A DNA stretch of 64,000 bases from Peribacillus simplex (lineage in GTDB: Bacteria; Bacillota; Bacilli; Bacillales; DSM-1321). Below the pieces are notes generated by a model. The model saw nothing but the letters and a program-made list of their open reading frames with translations, was not told where the DNA came from and did no database searches. Each line of letters opens with the position of its first letter. The stretch's first letter is position 1. Below are positions 26,363 through 35,023 of the stretch, one piece after another. Location of the stretch: assembly GCF_900156045.1 (NCBI RefSeq), contig NZ_FTMX01000002.1, positions 558,001 through 622,000 of the forward strand, written 5' to 3'. The position numbers and the translations under genes were made by a program.

Positions 26363-27160
26363 TCATTTTCCGATGAAGTTCGGTTTTCTTTTTTCCACGA
26401 AAGCTTTTATTCCCTCTTGGTGGTCCGCTGTTTGGCGCATTTTCATCTGAGCAGCTTTTTCAATCTCAAGGATCTTAATTAATAGTGGGCGATTTTTTTC
26501 ACTAAGGATCTTTTTCGTTTTAATCATGGCCTGAACCGGGCTTTGCAGCCATGATTGCACTTTCTTCTCTACCGCATTTTCCAAGGTTCCTTCTGCCACT
26601 TCATGAATGAGGCCCTTTTCTTTTGCTTCAAGCGCTGTAAGCACTTTACCTTCCCAGATCAATTCTTTCGCACCCACTTCACCAAGACGGCGTTCAAGGA
26701 AAAAGTGTCCGCCGCCATCAGGGATTAATCCAATCCCGATAAAATTCATCGCAACCTTACTGTCCGAATCGGCAATAAGGTGATCGGTTGCAAGAGCTAT
26801 ACTCAACCCAAGCCCTGCAGCCGCACCATGAATGGCACTGATGGTCAATTTAGGCATGAAGTATAGAGTGGTCACCAATTCACTGATTCCATCCATCAGT
26901 TCATCGAAAGCGTTTTCTTTTCCAGACGAGAGCATCATCTTAATGTCACCACCTGCGGAAAATGCTTTCCCATTCCCTTTTAAAATGACGACGTCCACTT
27001 CATCATTCTCACTCACTTCCTTAAGGGCATTAACGAAATCATGCAGCATCTTCGGATTTAAGGCATTCATGGCCTCTGGACGGTTCATTGCAACAGTAGC
27101 CGTCCTGTCCGAATATGTGATTAAAACAGTTCCAGCAGGTGATGTCGATTCAATACTCAA
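26363..27160 (-). CDS. yhaR: Enoyl-CoA hydratase/isomerase family protein YhaR
   Basis: A 265-residue crotonase-fold enzyme. The oxyanion-hole segments are clear: FSAGGDIKMM (~residues 67-76) and IHGAAAGLGLSIALATD (~residues 109-125). It would hydrate or isomerise an acyl-CoA in beta-oxidation or a related pathway. The TTG start at 27160 follows GAGGAGG. The acyl-CoA ligase gene lies 92 bases upstream in the same direction, so the two may form a fatty-acid degradation unit. Confidence 0.85.
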   Translation of the reverse strand: MSIESTSPAGTVLITYSDRTATVAMNRPEAMNALNPKMLHDFVNALKEVSENDEVDVVILKGNGKAFSAGGDIKMMLSSGKENAFDELMDGISELVTTLYFMPKLTISAIHGAAAGLGLSIALATDHLIADSDSKVAMNFIGIGLIPDGGGHFFLERRLGEVGAKELIWEGKVLTALEAKEKGLIHEVAEGTLENAVEKKVQSWLQSPVQAMIKTKKILSEKNRPLLIKILEIEKAAQMKMRQTADHQEGIKAFVEKRKPNFIGK

Positions 27161-27252
27161 TTTATTTCCTCCTCTTTCGTTCTATTAATCTATTATATAT
27201 TTTTCTTCCATTAACTGAATAGGTAGAAAAGTTATAATTAAACAAATATAGC

Positions 27253-28869
27253 TTATTTATTGAGATATTTATCTTGAAGCTGATCACGCAATGCCCTTTT
27301 CAAGAACTTCCCAACACCAGTTTTCGGGATTTCATCCAAAAAGACCACATCATCCGGAAGCCACCATTTTGCAAACTGCGGCTTTAAAAATTCGATGATG
27401 TCCTCCTGGGACACTTGACCCTTGTATGCGTCCTTCAAAACAACACAGGCAATCGGCCGTTCTTGCCATTTTTCATGAGGCACTGCAATTACCGCCGCCT
27501 CAAAGATACCTTCATGGGCCATTAATGCATTCTCTATATCTACGGAAGATATCCACTCACCGCCGCTTTTTATCAAGTCCTTGGTCCGGTCGACGATTTT
27601 CACGAATCCTTCTTCATCAATCGTGACAACATCCCCCGTATACAGCCAGCCTTCTTTAAACGTATCCTCTGACCGCTCATCCTTAAAATACTCATTGGCT
27701 ATCCAAGGACCCCTGATCAGCAATTCGCCCATTTCCTTTCCATCAGGCTTCACTTCGCCACCCTGACCGATCACTTTAATTTCTATCATTGGTGAAACAA
27801 GGCCCTGCTTGGCCTTCAACTCATAAAGTTCTTCTTCAGGGAGATCTTCCTGATAACTTTTTGGTTTGGATACAAATACTAACGGGCTTGTTTCAGTCAT
27901 TCCATAGGCATGCAGGAATGGTATCCCATACTTTTGTTCAAAGGTTTTAATCATGCTTTTCGGAGCAGCCGACCCTCCGCATAAAACAGCACGAATGCTG
28001 CTCGTATCATGGCTGCCTTCTTCTAGCTCCTTCAATAAGCCCAGCCATATCGTCGGAACCCCTGCTGCGATTGTAACCTTCTCCGTTTCTATAAGCTCAG
28101 CCAAAATCTTTGGGGTGAAATAAGGTCCCGGCAAAACCATCTTCGTTCCAAACCAAACACTGGCAAAAGGCATGCCCCAGGCATTCACATGAAACATGGG
28201 CACTACAGGAAGTGCCACATCACGTTCGCTTATTGCTGTAGAATCGGCAAGCCCCAGTGCAATCGCATGCAACAAAATTCCGCGATGTGAATAAACCACA
28301 CCTTTGGGATTCCCGGTCGTGGCGGAAGTATAACATATGCCGGCAGGTGCATTTTCATCCAAGGTTTGAATGAATGGCTGTTTCGGATTCCCTTGGGCTA
28401 ATAATTTTTCATAATGATAAATAGGTGAAAGGGTCGTTTCAGGCAGCTCATCTTTATCCGTCATTATGATATAACCTTCCACTGTCGTTAACTCATCTTT
28501 AATTGCTTCCAAAAGGGGGATGACATCCGGGTCTATCAATAATAATCGATCCTCCGCACTATTGACGATATAAGAAACATGTTGAGGAGACAGACGCATA
28601 TTGATTGTATGTAGGACAGCACCATGACAAGGAATCGCAAAATAAGCTTCTAAATGCCGATGATGGTTCCAGGCAAGTGTTCCAATACGGTCACCTGTTT
28701 GAATACCGAATTTTTCAAGGTTACTGGTCAGCCTTCTTGTACGCTCAGCAATCTCAGCATATGTAAATGTGTGAATTCCACCATCCGTACGCGAAACTAC
28801 CTCTTTCTTCGGAAAATATTTTTCAGCTCTTTCAATGATTTGAGTCATGATCAATGGAGTATCCATCAT
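27253..28869 (-). CDS. Medium/long-chain fatty acid-CoA ligase (AlkK type)
   Basis: A 538-residue adenylate-forming enzyme that activates fatty acids to acyl-CoA. The AMP-binding P-loop is YTSATTGNPKGV (~residues 181-192), followed by YGMTETSP, YTGDVVTIDEEGFVKIVDR and the C-terminal lysine motif in PKTGVGKFLKR. No membrane span is visible, so it acts in the cytoplasm. GGGGGAG precedes the ATG. The exact chain length cannot be read. Confidence 0.9.
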   Translation of the reverse strand: MMDTPLIMTQIIERAEKYFPKKEVVSRTDGGIHTFTYAEIAERTRRLTSNLEKFGIQTGDRIGTLAWNHHRHLEAYFAIPCHGAVLHTINMRLSPQHVSYIVNSAEDRLLLIDPDVIPLLEAIKDELTTVEGYIIMTDKDELPETTLSPIYHYEKLLAQGNPKQPFIQTLDENAPAGICYTSATTGNPKGVVYSHRGILLHAIALGLADSTAISERDVALPVVPMFHVNAWGMPFASVWFGTKMVLPGPYFTPKILAELIETEKVTIAAGVPTIWLGLLKELEEGSHDTSSIRAVLCGGSAAPKSMIKTFEQKYGIPFLHAYGMTETSPLVFVSKPKSYQEDLPEEELYELKAKQGLVSPMIEIKVIGQGGEVKPDGKEMGELLIRGPWIANEYFKDERSEDTFKEGWLYTGDVVTIDEEGFVKIVDRTKDLIKSGGEWISSVDIENALMAHEGIFEAAVIAVPHEKWQERPIACVVLKDAYKGQVSQEDIIEFLKPQFAKWWLPDDVVFLDEIPKTGVGKFLKRALRDQLQDKYLNK

Positions 28870-29256
28870 TACAATCTCCCCCTTATATTAAAAGCATGCT
28901 CATTATATATTCGACCAGAAAAAAAATAATCCTTTTTCCCTAGGTACCGTTTACGATTATTTTGAATCCGGCTTAATCTAGATGAAATCTTTAAATCAGT
29001 TTGACGACAGAGAGGGGATTCGGAAAGGGAGCGGATTTCTGAAAACAACTGGAATGTTTTTTTTAGCAAAAAACTTTCTTCGAATTGAACGGATATAACC
29101 CGCTTATACCGGGATCATTTATTAGGAACGTAATCTGAGAAGTTTTTTTAACCCATCCAAATTTAGCGGTGCAGTTCCATGGCATATTTTTTATGTTTCT
29201 TTCTAGAAAAAGGAGGAAATAGTAAAGATACAATTATATTTAGAAGGAGCTCATTT
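28870..29256. other. divergent intergenic region
   Basis: About 390 bases between the ligase and the DDAH-like gene with no supported gene. An in-frame ATG at 29179 upstream of the DDAH start has no ribosome site. Confidence 0.45.
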
Positions 29257-30135
29257 ATGGTAAACAAAATAAACGAAGAACTGGAAGCTTATTGCTCGAG
29301 TGAATATTCAAAGCTAACACGGGTGATCGTCTGTGAACCACGTTATATGGAAATCCGGGAGATCATTAACGAAACTCAAAAAGAGTTTCAAGAAGAAAAT
29401 ATCGATCAAACACTTGCATTGGAGCAGCATGCCCAATTTACAAAGGCTCTTGAACATGAAGGGATTGAAGTCATAAAACTTACGCCTCAATTTACATATC
29501 CAGAACAAGTTTTCACGAGGGATATCGGTTTCACTCTCGGCAATACCGTTTACGTAGCTGAGCTGGCAACTGGTATCAGGCAGGGTGAAGAACAAATATT
29601 GAAATCCTGGCTCGAATCGAATGGTATCTCATATTTCAACCTCCTCAAAAATCATATTGAGGGCGGGGATGTCCTTATTGACGGAAAGACCATCTATATT
29701 GGAATCAGTGAAAGAACGGATGAATCATCCGTCAAGCATCTTCAAACCATATTACCGGAATACGATGTCATCGCGATTCCATTCATTGAAACATTCCTTC
29801 ATTTAGATTGTGTTTTTAATATCATATCACCGACAGAGGCACTTATTTTTCCAGAGTCCTTTACAAAAAAAGAGATGGATTTATTAGCTTCACGTTATGA
29901 CTTGATTGAAGTGACTAAAGAAGAACAATTCACATTAGGTACCAACGTGCTTTCAATTGGGAATAAAAAATTATTCAGTCTACCATGTAATAAAAACGTG
30001 AATAGTCAGCTTCGTGAACGCGGATACGAAATCATTGAAGTCGATATAAGCGAAATCATCAAGTCCGGTGGCTCTTTCCGGTGTTGCACAATGCCACTAT
30101 TGAGGACAACGAATAAGAAGACTGATTCAGCCTGA
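29257..30135 (+). CDS. Dimethylarginine dimethylaminohydrolase / arginine-deiminase-family protein
   Basis: A 292-residue enzyme of the guanidino-group modifying (amidinotransferase/ADI) superfamily. Key segments: VFTRDIGFTLG, GGDVLIDG, the catalytic histidine in ETFLHLDCVF and the catalytic cysteine near the C-terminus in GGSFRCCTMPLLR (~residues 267-280). The fold fits DDAH-like hydrolases that act on methylated arginine or ornithine-type substrates. AGAAGGAG sets the ATG at 29257. Single-gene unit with its own terminator. Confidence 0.85.
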   Translation: MVNKINEELEAYCSSEYSKLTRVIVCEPRYMEIREIINETQKEFQEENIDQTLALEQHAQFTKALEHEGIEVIKLTPQFTYPEQVFTRDIGFTLGNTVYVAELATGIRQGEEQILKSWLESNGISYFNLLKNHIEGGDVLIDGKTIYIGISERTDESSVKHLQTILPEYDVIAIPFIETFLHLDCVFNIISPTEALIFPESFTKKEMDLLASRYDLIEVTKEEQFTLGTNVLSIGNKKLFSLPCNKNVNSQLRERGYEIIEVDISEIIKSGGSFRCCTMPLLRTTNKKTDSA

Positions 30136-30139
30136 GCAG

Positions 30140-30186
30140 ATGAAAGAAACCGGGCTTGTATGGAAGTCCGGTTTCTTTCACCTTTT
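30140..30186 (+). terminator. terminator of the DDAH-like gene
   Basis: Long stem GAAAGAAACCGG / CCGGTTTCTTTC with a mismatch near the loop, then CACCTTTTTT. Confidence 0.88.
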
Positions 30187-30264
30187 TTAAACAGGGTGTT
30201 ATCAAACATTATTATAGATTTTTGTATAGGAAATCACTCATCTGTTTCTTTGGAACTGGAAGGA

Positions 30265-30750
30265 TTAACGGTTTAATTCTTTTTTTAATGCCTCGATTCC
30301 ATCCGTTACACTTTTTAAGTTTCCACCATCATTCAAGCTGTTTTTTGCATGCAGCAAAACCGGTCTAACTGATTCCACCGAACGTCCAAACTCGTACATC
30401 CATTCATATCGAGGAACCATCCAAGTATGAAAATGGTGAGTAGTATCCTCATTGTAGAAATAATAAACGTGTTTGACCCCCAATACTTCCCTTTGAGCTT
30501 TTCTAATCTTGGTCAATAAGTTTATGTAATCAACCTTTTCTCGTTGATTTAATTCATCAAAGCACTTAATATGGCGTTTAGAAGCTAATATCACTAAACC
30601 TTCAATGGGGTATGCAACGTCTTGGTGAGCATGAAAATATTCAGATTCGACTATTACGCCACCCTCGGCTTCTACTTCCCCACTTATCAGAGCACAGCTT
30701 AAACATTCAACTTCCACCATTTTTCCATTAGATAAAGTAATTTTCCCCAT
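30265..30750 (-). CDS. HIT-like domain protein (diadenosine polyphosphate hydrolase type)
   Basis: A 161-residue protein of the HIT superfamily: HHFHTWMVPRYEW (~residues 106-118) provides the HxHxx catalytic segment, and the N-terminal VECLSCALISGEVE resembles the zinc-site start. It is distinct from the hit gene at 9299 and more like Ap4A hydrolase/transferase-type members. The ATG at 30750 follows GGAGGGG; a longer frame to 30774 lies before it. Substrate unknown. Confidence 0.75.
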   Translation of the reverse strand: MGKITLSNGKMVEVECLSCALISGEVEAEGGVIVESEYFHAHQDVAYPIEGLVILASKRHIKCFDELNQREKVDYINLLTKIRKAQREVLGVKHVYYFYNEDTTHHFHTWMVPRYEWMYEFGRSVESVRPVLLHAKNSLNDGGNLKSVTDGIEALKKELNR

Positions 30751-30849
30751 AAGCCCCTCCATAAGGTCCCCCATAAAAAGCCATGTGAATTCTAAATGCT
30801 TGTCTGGAGGTTTTTGAAAGTACAGGTCTTGCCTTTCTCCTCCTTTTCA

Positions 30850-31245
30850 TTAATGCAGAAGCCTTAATATAGTTTCAGAATCCTTTCTATTTAACTGTAC
30901 ATACTGGCTGTGTTCATCCTTCGTCAATTCTACAATATTTTCATCAGGATTAACCCAAACATAATATACAGCTATTTTACCTTCGCTTTTTTCATCATTA
31001 AAATAAAAGATGAAGTCCGCCTTAGGATGATCCTTCTCCAATGTAATTTCTTCCCAATCAGCATTCTTTACTATTTCTTTTGTTTTTTCTGTTTTCCCCA
31101 TTTCTATCTTTTGTTTATATGCTTCGAATTTGTAGTTTTTACCTTCATATTTTTGGAGGGAAATATGTTCTTGCTTTGTTGTACAACCTGAAGCTAACGT
31201 TATTGATAATAAGCAAAGTGCAACCAGGAGCGGTTTCCTTTTCAT
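30850..31245 (-). CDS. Small lipoprotein, unknown function
   Basis: A 131-residue protein with a type-II signal peptide, MKRKPLLVALCLLSITLASGC, so Cys21 is the lipidated residue. The mature part is charged (KYEGKNYKFEAYKQ) with a beta-rich core, and no catalytic motif. AAGAGGAG precedes the ATG. I do not recognise the family. It would be anchored on the outer face of the membrane. Confidence 0.75.
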   Translation of the reverse strand: MKRKPLLVALCLLSITLASGCTTKQEHISLQKYEGKNYKFEAYKQKIEMGKTEKTKEIVKNADWEEITLEKDHPKADFIFYFNDEKSEGKIAVYYVWVNPDENIVELTKDEHSQYVQLNRKDSETILRLLH

Positions 31246-31414
31246 TATTTGTCATCTCCTCTTACCCTAATGGATTAATTATCCAATATTTTCATTATAC
31301 TAGTCCATGCAAAAGAGTAATAGGAATGTTTGGCGATTTATTAACAGTAAAAAATCCTCAAGTTTATGACTTGAGGGTTCTTGAACCTTTATCCTTTGGG
31401 TATATGTCCTGCTT

Positions 31415-32032
31415 TCAACCAAACCATACAGAAAATAGTTCCTCGTTGATGCCCAGATTGTACATATAATAGATTCCAAAAAGCGTGCTTATCACACCTG
31501 TCAATCGGATGAATAAGCGATTGACTTTTTTGGAGGAAGAGCGATTCTTAAAATCGTCGTGAACAGAAGCATGCTTATACAAGTACCTACCAAATTGATA
31601 AAGTAGATCGCACCCTGCCACGCAGCATCTATCGTACTTAAAGTGAGAAGGACCATTGCAGCACTGCCTGGAAAGTCCGTGGACAATTCCCAATAACATC
31701 GATTTCAGTTATGTAGCCGTCATACCGCTTCGTTTGCTTCCAAGAAAAATCGTCGTGATGCCTAAATAGACCAGCATGATTCCCACAAGAAATTCCAATG
31801 ACATTGCCCAAGCTTCCGGAATTTCGTTTTCCAAAAGAATCAGGATGACACCGAACACCAAAAGAGTAAGGGGATGCCTGATTCCCCAAAATACGCCTGC
31901 AAGTGAAGATTTCCATATTTTCTTGCTTTGGCTCGCAATCGTAGAAACGGCAATGATATGATCGGGTTCCGGAGCAGGCTTGATGCCTAATGCAAACCCA
32001 ATCGCTAAAACAAACAATAAACTCATTTCCAT
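31415..32032 (-). pseudogene. Broken UreH/NicO-type nickel-cobalt transporter
   Basis: The first 107 codons encode a clear UreH/NiCoT-like N-terminus (SLAGVFWGIRHPLTLLV, then AMSLEFLVGIMLVYLGITT), then a TAA stop at 31709-31711. Homology resumes in the same frame (LLGIVHGL), shifts to a second frame (GSAAMVLLTLSTIDAAWQG) and returns at an A run to the first (RLTGVISTLFGIYYMYNLG). The usual His-rich loop is gone, and the conserved H-A-x4-DH metal motif reads PAPEPDH. At least one stop, two shifts and a lost key histidine make function very unlikely. Confidence 0.85.
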
Positions 32033-32269
32033 AAAACACCGCCTTTCCCTTTACTAATATTTACGATAAAAAATTGGATCCACCTAGAGGTCCTCACAAA
32101 TTGAAAATACTTCCCTATAAATTATCTGACAATTACAAGCCTTAAAATTGTAACTTGATAAGCCTTCCCCTTTTGAAAAGGCTTATCTAAAATTTGATAA
32201 TATTGAAATATCCTTGCTATAATTTTCATGAGTGCGGTAAGAAAAACAAGTTTGAAAGGGGAATGTAAA

Positions 32270-32719
32270 ATGAATTATGTAAAAAATCAACTGACAGCCA
32301 TGCGCGGCAATCTTTTAAAAGAAATCGAGGGGATCAATCCAGAGTTCATGGATGTGCAGCCTGAAGGTTTTAATAATACAATCCATTGGCACATTGGACA
32401 TGTCCTTTCTGCAGCGGAAAAATTTTTATTGAACTCCAGCAGCAATTTGCCAGCGAATTACAGCCAGCTATTCGGATATGGTTCAAAACCAGCGGACTGG
32501 ACCGGGGACGTACCTACCGTTGAAGTATTAAAGCAACAGTTGCATGAGCAACTTGATCGACTTCTTGAAATTCCGGAAGAACGATTGACAGAAAAAACAG
32601 CACAGCCTTTCAACGGAATGGAAACAGTGGGAGAATTCATTAATTTTGTAGTCTTGCACGAAACCAATCATATAGGCCAAATTCACGCAATGAAACTATT
32701 CATACAATCCAATAACTGA
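32270..32719 (+). CDS. DinB/YfiT-family metal-binding protein
   Basis: A 149-residue four-helix DinB-fold protein. Metal histidines are in HWHIGHVLS (~residues 42-50) and HETNHIGQIHAM (~residues 130-141). Members include thiol transferases using bacillithiol, and damage-induced proteins; the role here is unknown. AAAGGGG sets the ATG at 32270, the upstream ATG at 32228 has none. Followed by a terminator. Confidence 0.88.
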   Translation: MNYVKNQLTAMRGNLLKEIEGINPEFMDVQPEGFNNTIHWHIGHVLSAAEKFLLNSSSNLPANYSQLFGYGSKPADWTGDVPTVEVLKQQLHEQLDRLLEIPEERLTEKTAQPFNGMETVGEFINFVVLHETNHIGQIHAMKLFIQSNN

Positions 32720-32727
32720 GATTTAAG

Positions 32728-32772
32728 TAACTGTCACTCTGTTTTTCTTGAAATAGGAGTGGCAGTTTTTTT
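32728..32772 (+). terminator. terminator of the DinB gene
   Basis: AACTGTCACTC / GAGTGGCAGTT (G-T pair tolerated) with a long loop, then TTTTTTT. Confidence 0.8.
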
Positions 32773-32812
32773 ATATAAGACGGAAATTTACAGTATGGGT
32801 ACGTTTGCAGCA

Positions 32813-33110
32813 AATACCCTTGAATTCGAGCGTTACTCGTGATTTTCGAGCTCTTACTCGTGAATTTCGAGCTTTTACTCGTGAATTCGAGCGTTACTCG
32901 TGAGTTTCGAGCTATTACTCTTGAATTCCGAGCTTTTACTCGTGAATTCGAGCGTTACTCGTGATTTTCGAGCTATTACTCTTGAATTCGAGCGTTACTC
33001 GTGAGTTTCGAGCTTTTACTCGTGAATTCCGAGCTTTTACTCGTGAGTTTGGAGCAAAAACTCGTGAATTTTAAGCAAATACTCTTGAATTCCGAGCTTT
33101 TACTCGCAAA
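32813..33110. repeat. minisatellite of 19/21-bp units
   Basis: About 14 tandem units of the form ACTCGTGAATTCGAGCTTTT. Most units are 21 bases, three are 19 (those ending GCGTT), and variants have CTTG for CGTG or GAGTTT for GAATTC. CTCG and CGAG alternate along the array, giving many 4-bp inverted pairs. It is not in a continuous reading frame. It lies between the DinB gene and the SplA-like gene. Confidence 0.95.
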
Positions 33111-33120
33111 TATAATCTAA

Positions 33121-33150
33121 AGGAGCCCCCGCTTTATAAGCGAGGGCTTT
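33121..33150 (-). terminator. terminator of the SplA-like gene
   Basis: On the minus strand AGCCCTCGCTT / AAGCGGGGGCT with a 2-base loop; the T run after it is short. Confidence 0.65.
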
Positions 33151-33192
33151 CATCTGTTCATTCTCTTTCCGTAAAGCAACGTAAACGCCTTT

Positions 33193-33447
33193 TCAAGTCA
33201 TCTGGTCCTGGTTACCCATATAATCACTGTATGCTTTTTCCGCTGCGGCTTCCGAAGTGAACAAAGCATCATCATCCTCAATCGTATGAAATGTATCGTT
33301 CAGGAACAAGGCGACTGCATTGGGATCTTTGGGATGCGGGACAATTTCCGCTGCCCTTATATTCGAAACGGTGGGAACATGGGGATTATTATAAATCACA
33401 AACACCTCATCACCGACTTGCACTTCTTTTGCATTGATTACACCCAT
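33193..33447 (-). CDS. SplA-like protein
   Basis: An 84-residue protein similar to SplA, the regulator of the spore photoproduct lyase operon: VGDEVFVIYNNPHVP, AAEIVPHPKDPNAVALFL and TFHTIEDDDALFTSEAAAEKAY follow the SplA pattern. No splB gene is next to it, unlike in B. subtilis. ATG at 33447 follows AAGGAAG; a longer frame to 33465 overlaps that site. TRAP-like RNA binding was proposed for SplA, but this is not shown here. Confidence 0.75.
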   Translation of the reverse strand: MGVINAKEVQVGDEVFVIYNNPHVPTVSNIRAAEIVPHPKDPNAVALFLNDTFHTIEDDDALFTSEAAAEKAYSDYMGNQDQMT

Positions 33448-33548
33448 TGAATTCTTCCTTTCCATTACTGATTTTCCTTTAGTTTATGGAAAGAAGCTTA
33501 TAATTATTTATGAAATAAAACAGGCCTCGCAAGCGGCATTATCTGAAT

Positions 33549-33575
33549 GGGGCCCCTTCTATATGAAGGGGCCCC
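33549..33575. terminator. terminator of yhaX
   Basis: Perfect stem GGGGCCCCTTC / GAAGGGGCCCC with a 5-base loop, 6 bases after the yhaX stop. No T run is visible, so its strength is uncertain. Confidence 0.6.
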
Positions 33576-33580
33576 GCCAA

Positions 33581-34447
33581 TCACTTAAGCATATTCATCT
33601 TTTGTAAAAATTCGATTGGATGCTGTTTCCGGAAAAATTCCCTCAGCATATAGGCAACTCCATCTTGATCATTGGAGCGCGTCACCCATTTTGCCACTTT
33701 CCTTACTTCCTCATCAGCATTGCCCATGGCAACTCCCAGACCAGAACCGGCAATCATCTCTATATCATCCAATCCATCACCAATCGAGACGATTTCCGTT
33801 CTTCTCACCTCTAAATGGTCGGCTAAATACAATACACCACTCCATTTAGAAACCCCCTTCGGAACGATTGTCATTTTATGTCCTGGATGTAATATCGCAT
33901 CCACCTCAGGGAACATTTTCTTTATCAATTTCAATATATCATTTCGATCAGTTTTTTCTGAAAATATTACGTCCATCTTCGTAGGGGCCATCGGCTGGTC
34001 AATAAGCTCTTCGCTGATATCGTCGACATAATTTTGTGCATAAATATTTTGATCATTCAAATACATAACCGATTTACCAAGCAAATTCTCCGGAAGGTTC
34101 ACTCGATTGCCCAGCGAGTACTTTTCATGAATGAGCAATATTTGGCATGTGGTCTTTTCAAGCATTTGCACGAGCTCTACAGTCAGTTCTTCCGATATTC
34201 GTTTTACCATTATCGGCTTTTCTATGGAAGCTCCGACAAAGGCTCCTTGCTGAGCAACGATCATCGGATTTATTTTTAGGGCTTTGGCCACTTTTTTTGC
34301 TGAGTGATAGTTTCTTGACGTCACAAGTGCAACATGGACACCTTTTTGGTGAACATAATCTATTGCTTCTTTAGTCGATTTATTTAAACGGCCATTCGAC
34401 TGGAGCAATGTCCCGTCGATATTGACCGCAAGTAGTCGATATACCAT
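33581..34447 (-). CDS. yhaX: Cof-type HAD hydrolase YhaX
   Basis: A 288-residue HAD-IIB (Cof) protein, the same length as B. subtilis YhaX. Motif I reads AVNIDGTLL where active HAD phosphatases have DxDGT, so the nucleophilic first Asp is Asn. The later motifs remain (VTSRNY; KWSGVLYL with its lysine; IGDGLDDIEMI). This may be an inactive or altered enzyme. YhaX is linked to sporulation in B. subtilis. GGGGGAG sets the ATG at 34447; the frame to 34462 lies before it. Confidence 0.88.
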   Translation of the reverse strand: MVYRLLAVNIDGTLLQSNGRLNKSTKEAIDYVHQKGVHVALVTSRNYHSAKKVAKALKINPMIVAQQGAFVGASIEKPIMVKRISEELTVELVQMLEKTTCQILLIHEKYSLGNRVNLPENLLGKSVMYLNDQNIYAQNYVDDISEELIDQPMAPTKMDVIFSEKTDRNDILKLIKKMFPEVDAILHPGHKMTIVPKGVSKWSGVLYLADHLEVRRTEIVSIGDGLDDIEMIAGSGLGVAMGNADEEVRKVAKWVTRSNDQDGVAYMLREFFRKQHPIEFLQKMNMLK

Positions 34448-34552
34448 GCTGATCTCCCCCATCTGTAATATCCTCTTTCAAATTTATGACTAAAATTTCG
34501 GGAATAGAACAAATAGTGGTTCACGACCCTTGCACCGGTGCATTCAGGGAAC

Positions 34553-34590
34553 AAAAAAACCCCCAACCATTATAGAAGGGAGTCTCCAAC
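34553..34590 (-). terminator. terminator of yheA
   Basis: On the minus strand ACTCCC / GGGGGT around a 13-base loop, then TTTTTTTG. Confidence 0.75.
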
Positions 34591-34593
34591 TGC

Positions 34594-34950
34594 TTATTGC
34601 TGTTGATCAGGCAAGCCATATAAATCTTCAAGCGGCTTCATGATAATTTTATTGAGGTCTGCAATGACCATGCTCATCCGTTGTTCAGCTTCCATCAATT
34701 GTGAAATGGTTGGGTTTTGTTGGACAAGCTGTACCGTCTTTTGTGCTTGCTCAACCTCTTCCGGTGCAATCTCCTGTCCCATCATTTGCTTTTGCTGCAA
34801 TGACATCTGCAGATTTCGGAAGTTTTCAAACATTCCTTTTGTTGCTTCATCAGAATTGACAAGATCATATAAGCGTTGCAAATCGGCATATTCATTACTT
34901 GCCCTAATCGCCTTCTCCATTTCATACGCTGCATCATATACGTTACTCAT
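34594..34950 (-). CDS. yheA: YlbF/YmcA family protein YheA
   Basis: A 118-residue helical protein of the YlbF/YmcA (DUF964) family, starting MSNVYDAAYEMEKAIRAS, with FRNLQMSLQQKQMMGQEI in the middle. It matches B. subtilis YheA in length and position. YlbF, YmcA and YaaT act together in RNA processing and development; YheA itself has no assigned role. GGGAGG precedes the ATG. In B. subtilis yheB is the next gene upstream, and here only a remnant of yheB is there. Confidence 0.9.
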   Translation of the reverse strand: MSNVYDAAYEMEKAIRASNEYADLQRLYDLVNSDEATKGMFENFRNLQMSLQQKQMMGQEIAPEEVEQAQKTVQLVQQNPTISQLMEAEQRMSMVIADLNKIIMKPLEDLYGLPDQQQ

Positions 34951-35023
34951 TTATTTCCCCTCCCGGTAATCATTGTATTCATACACCTTTTCCACTATAA
35001 CAAATCCGATTGAGAATTACACG

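Noticed and set aside
32813..33110. CRISPR array
   Set aside because: Units are adjacent without unique spacers, the period is only 19-21 bases, and no cas gene is nearby.
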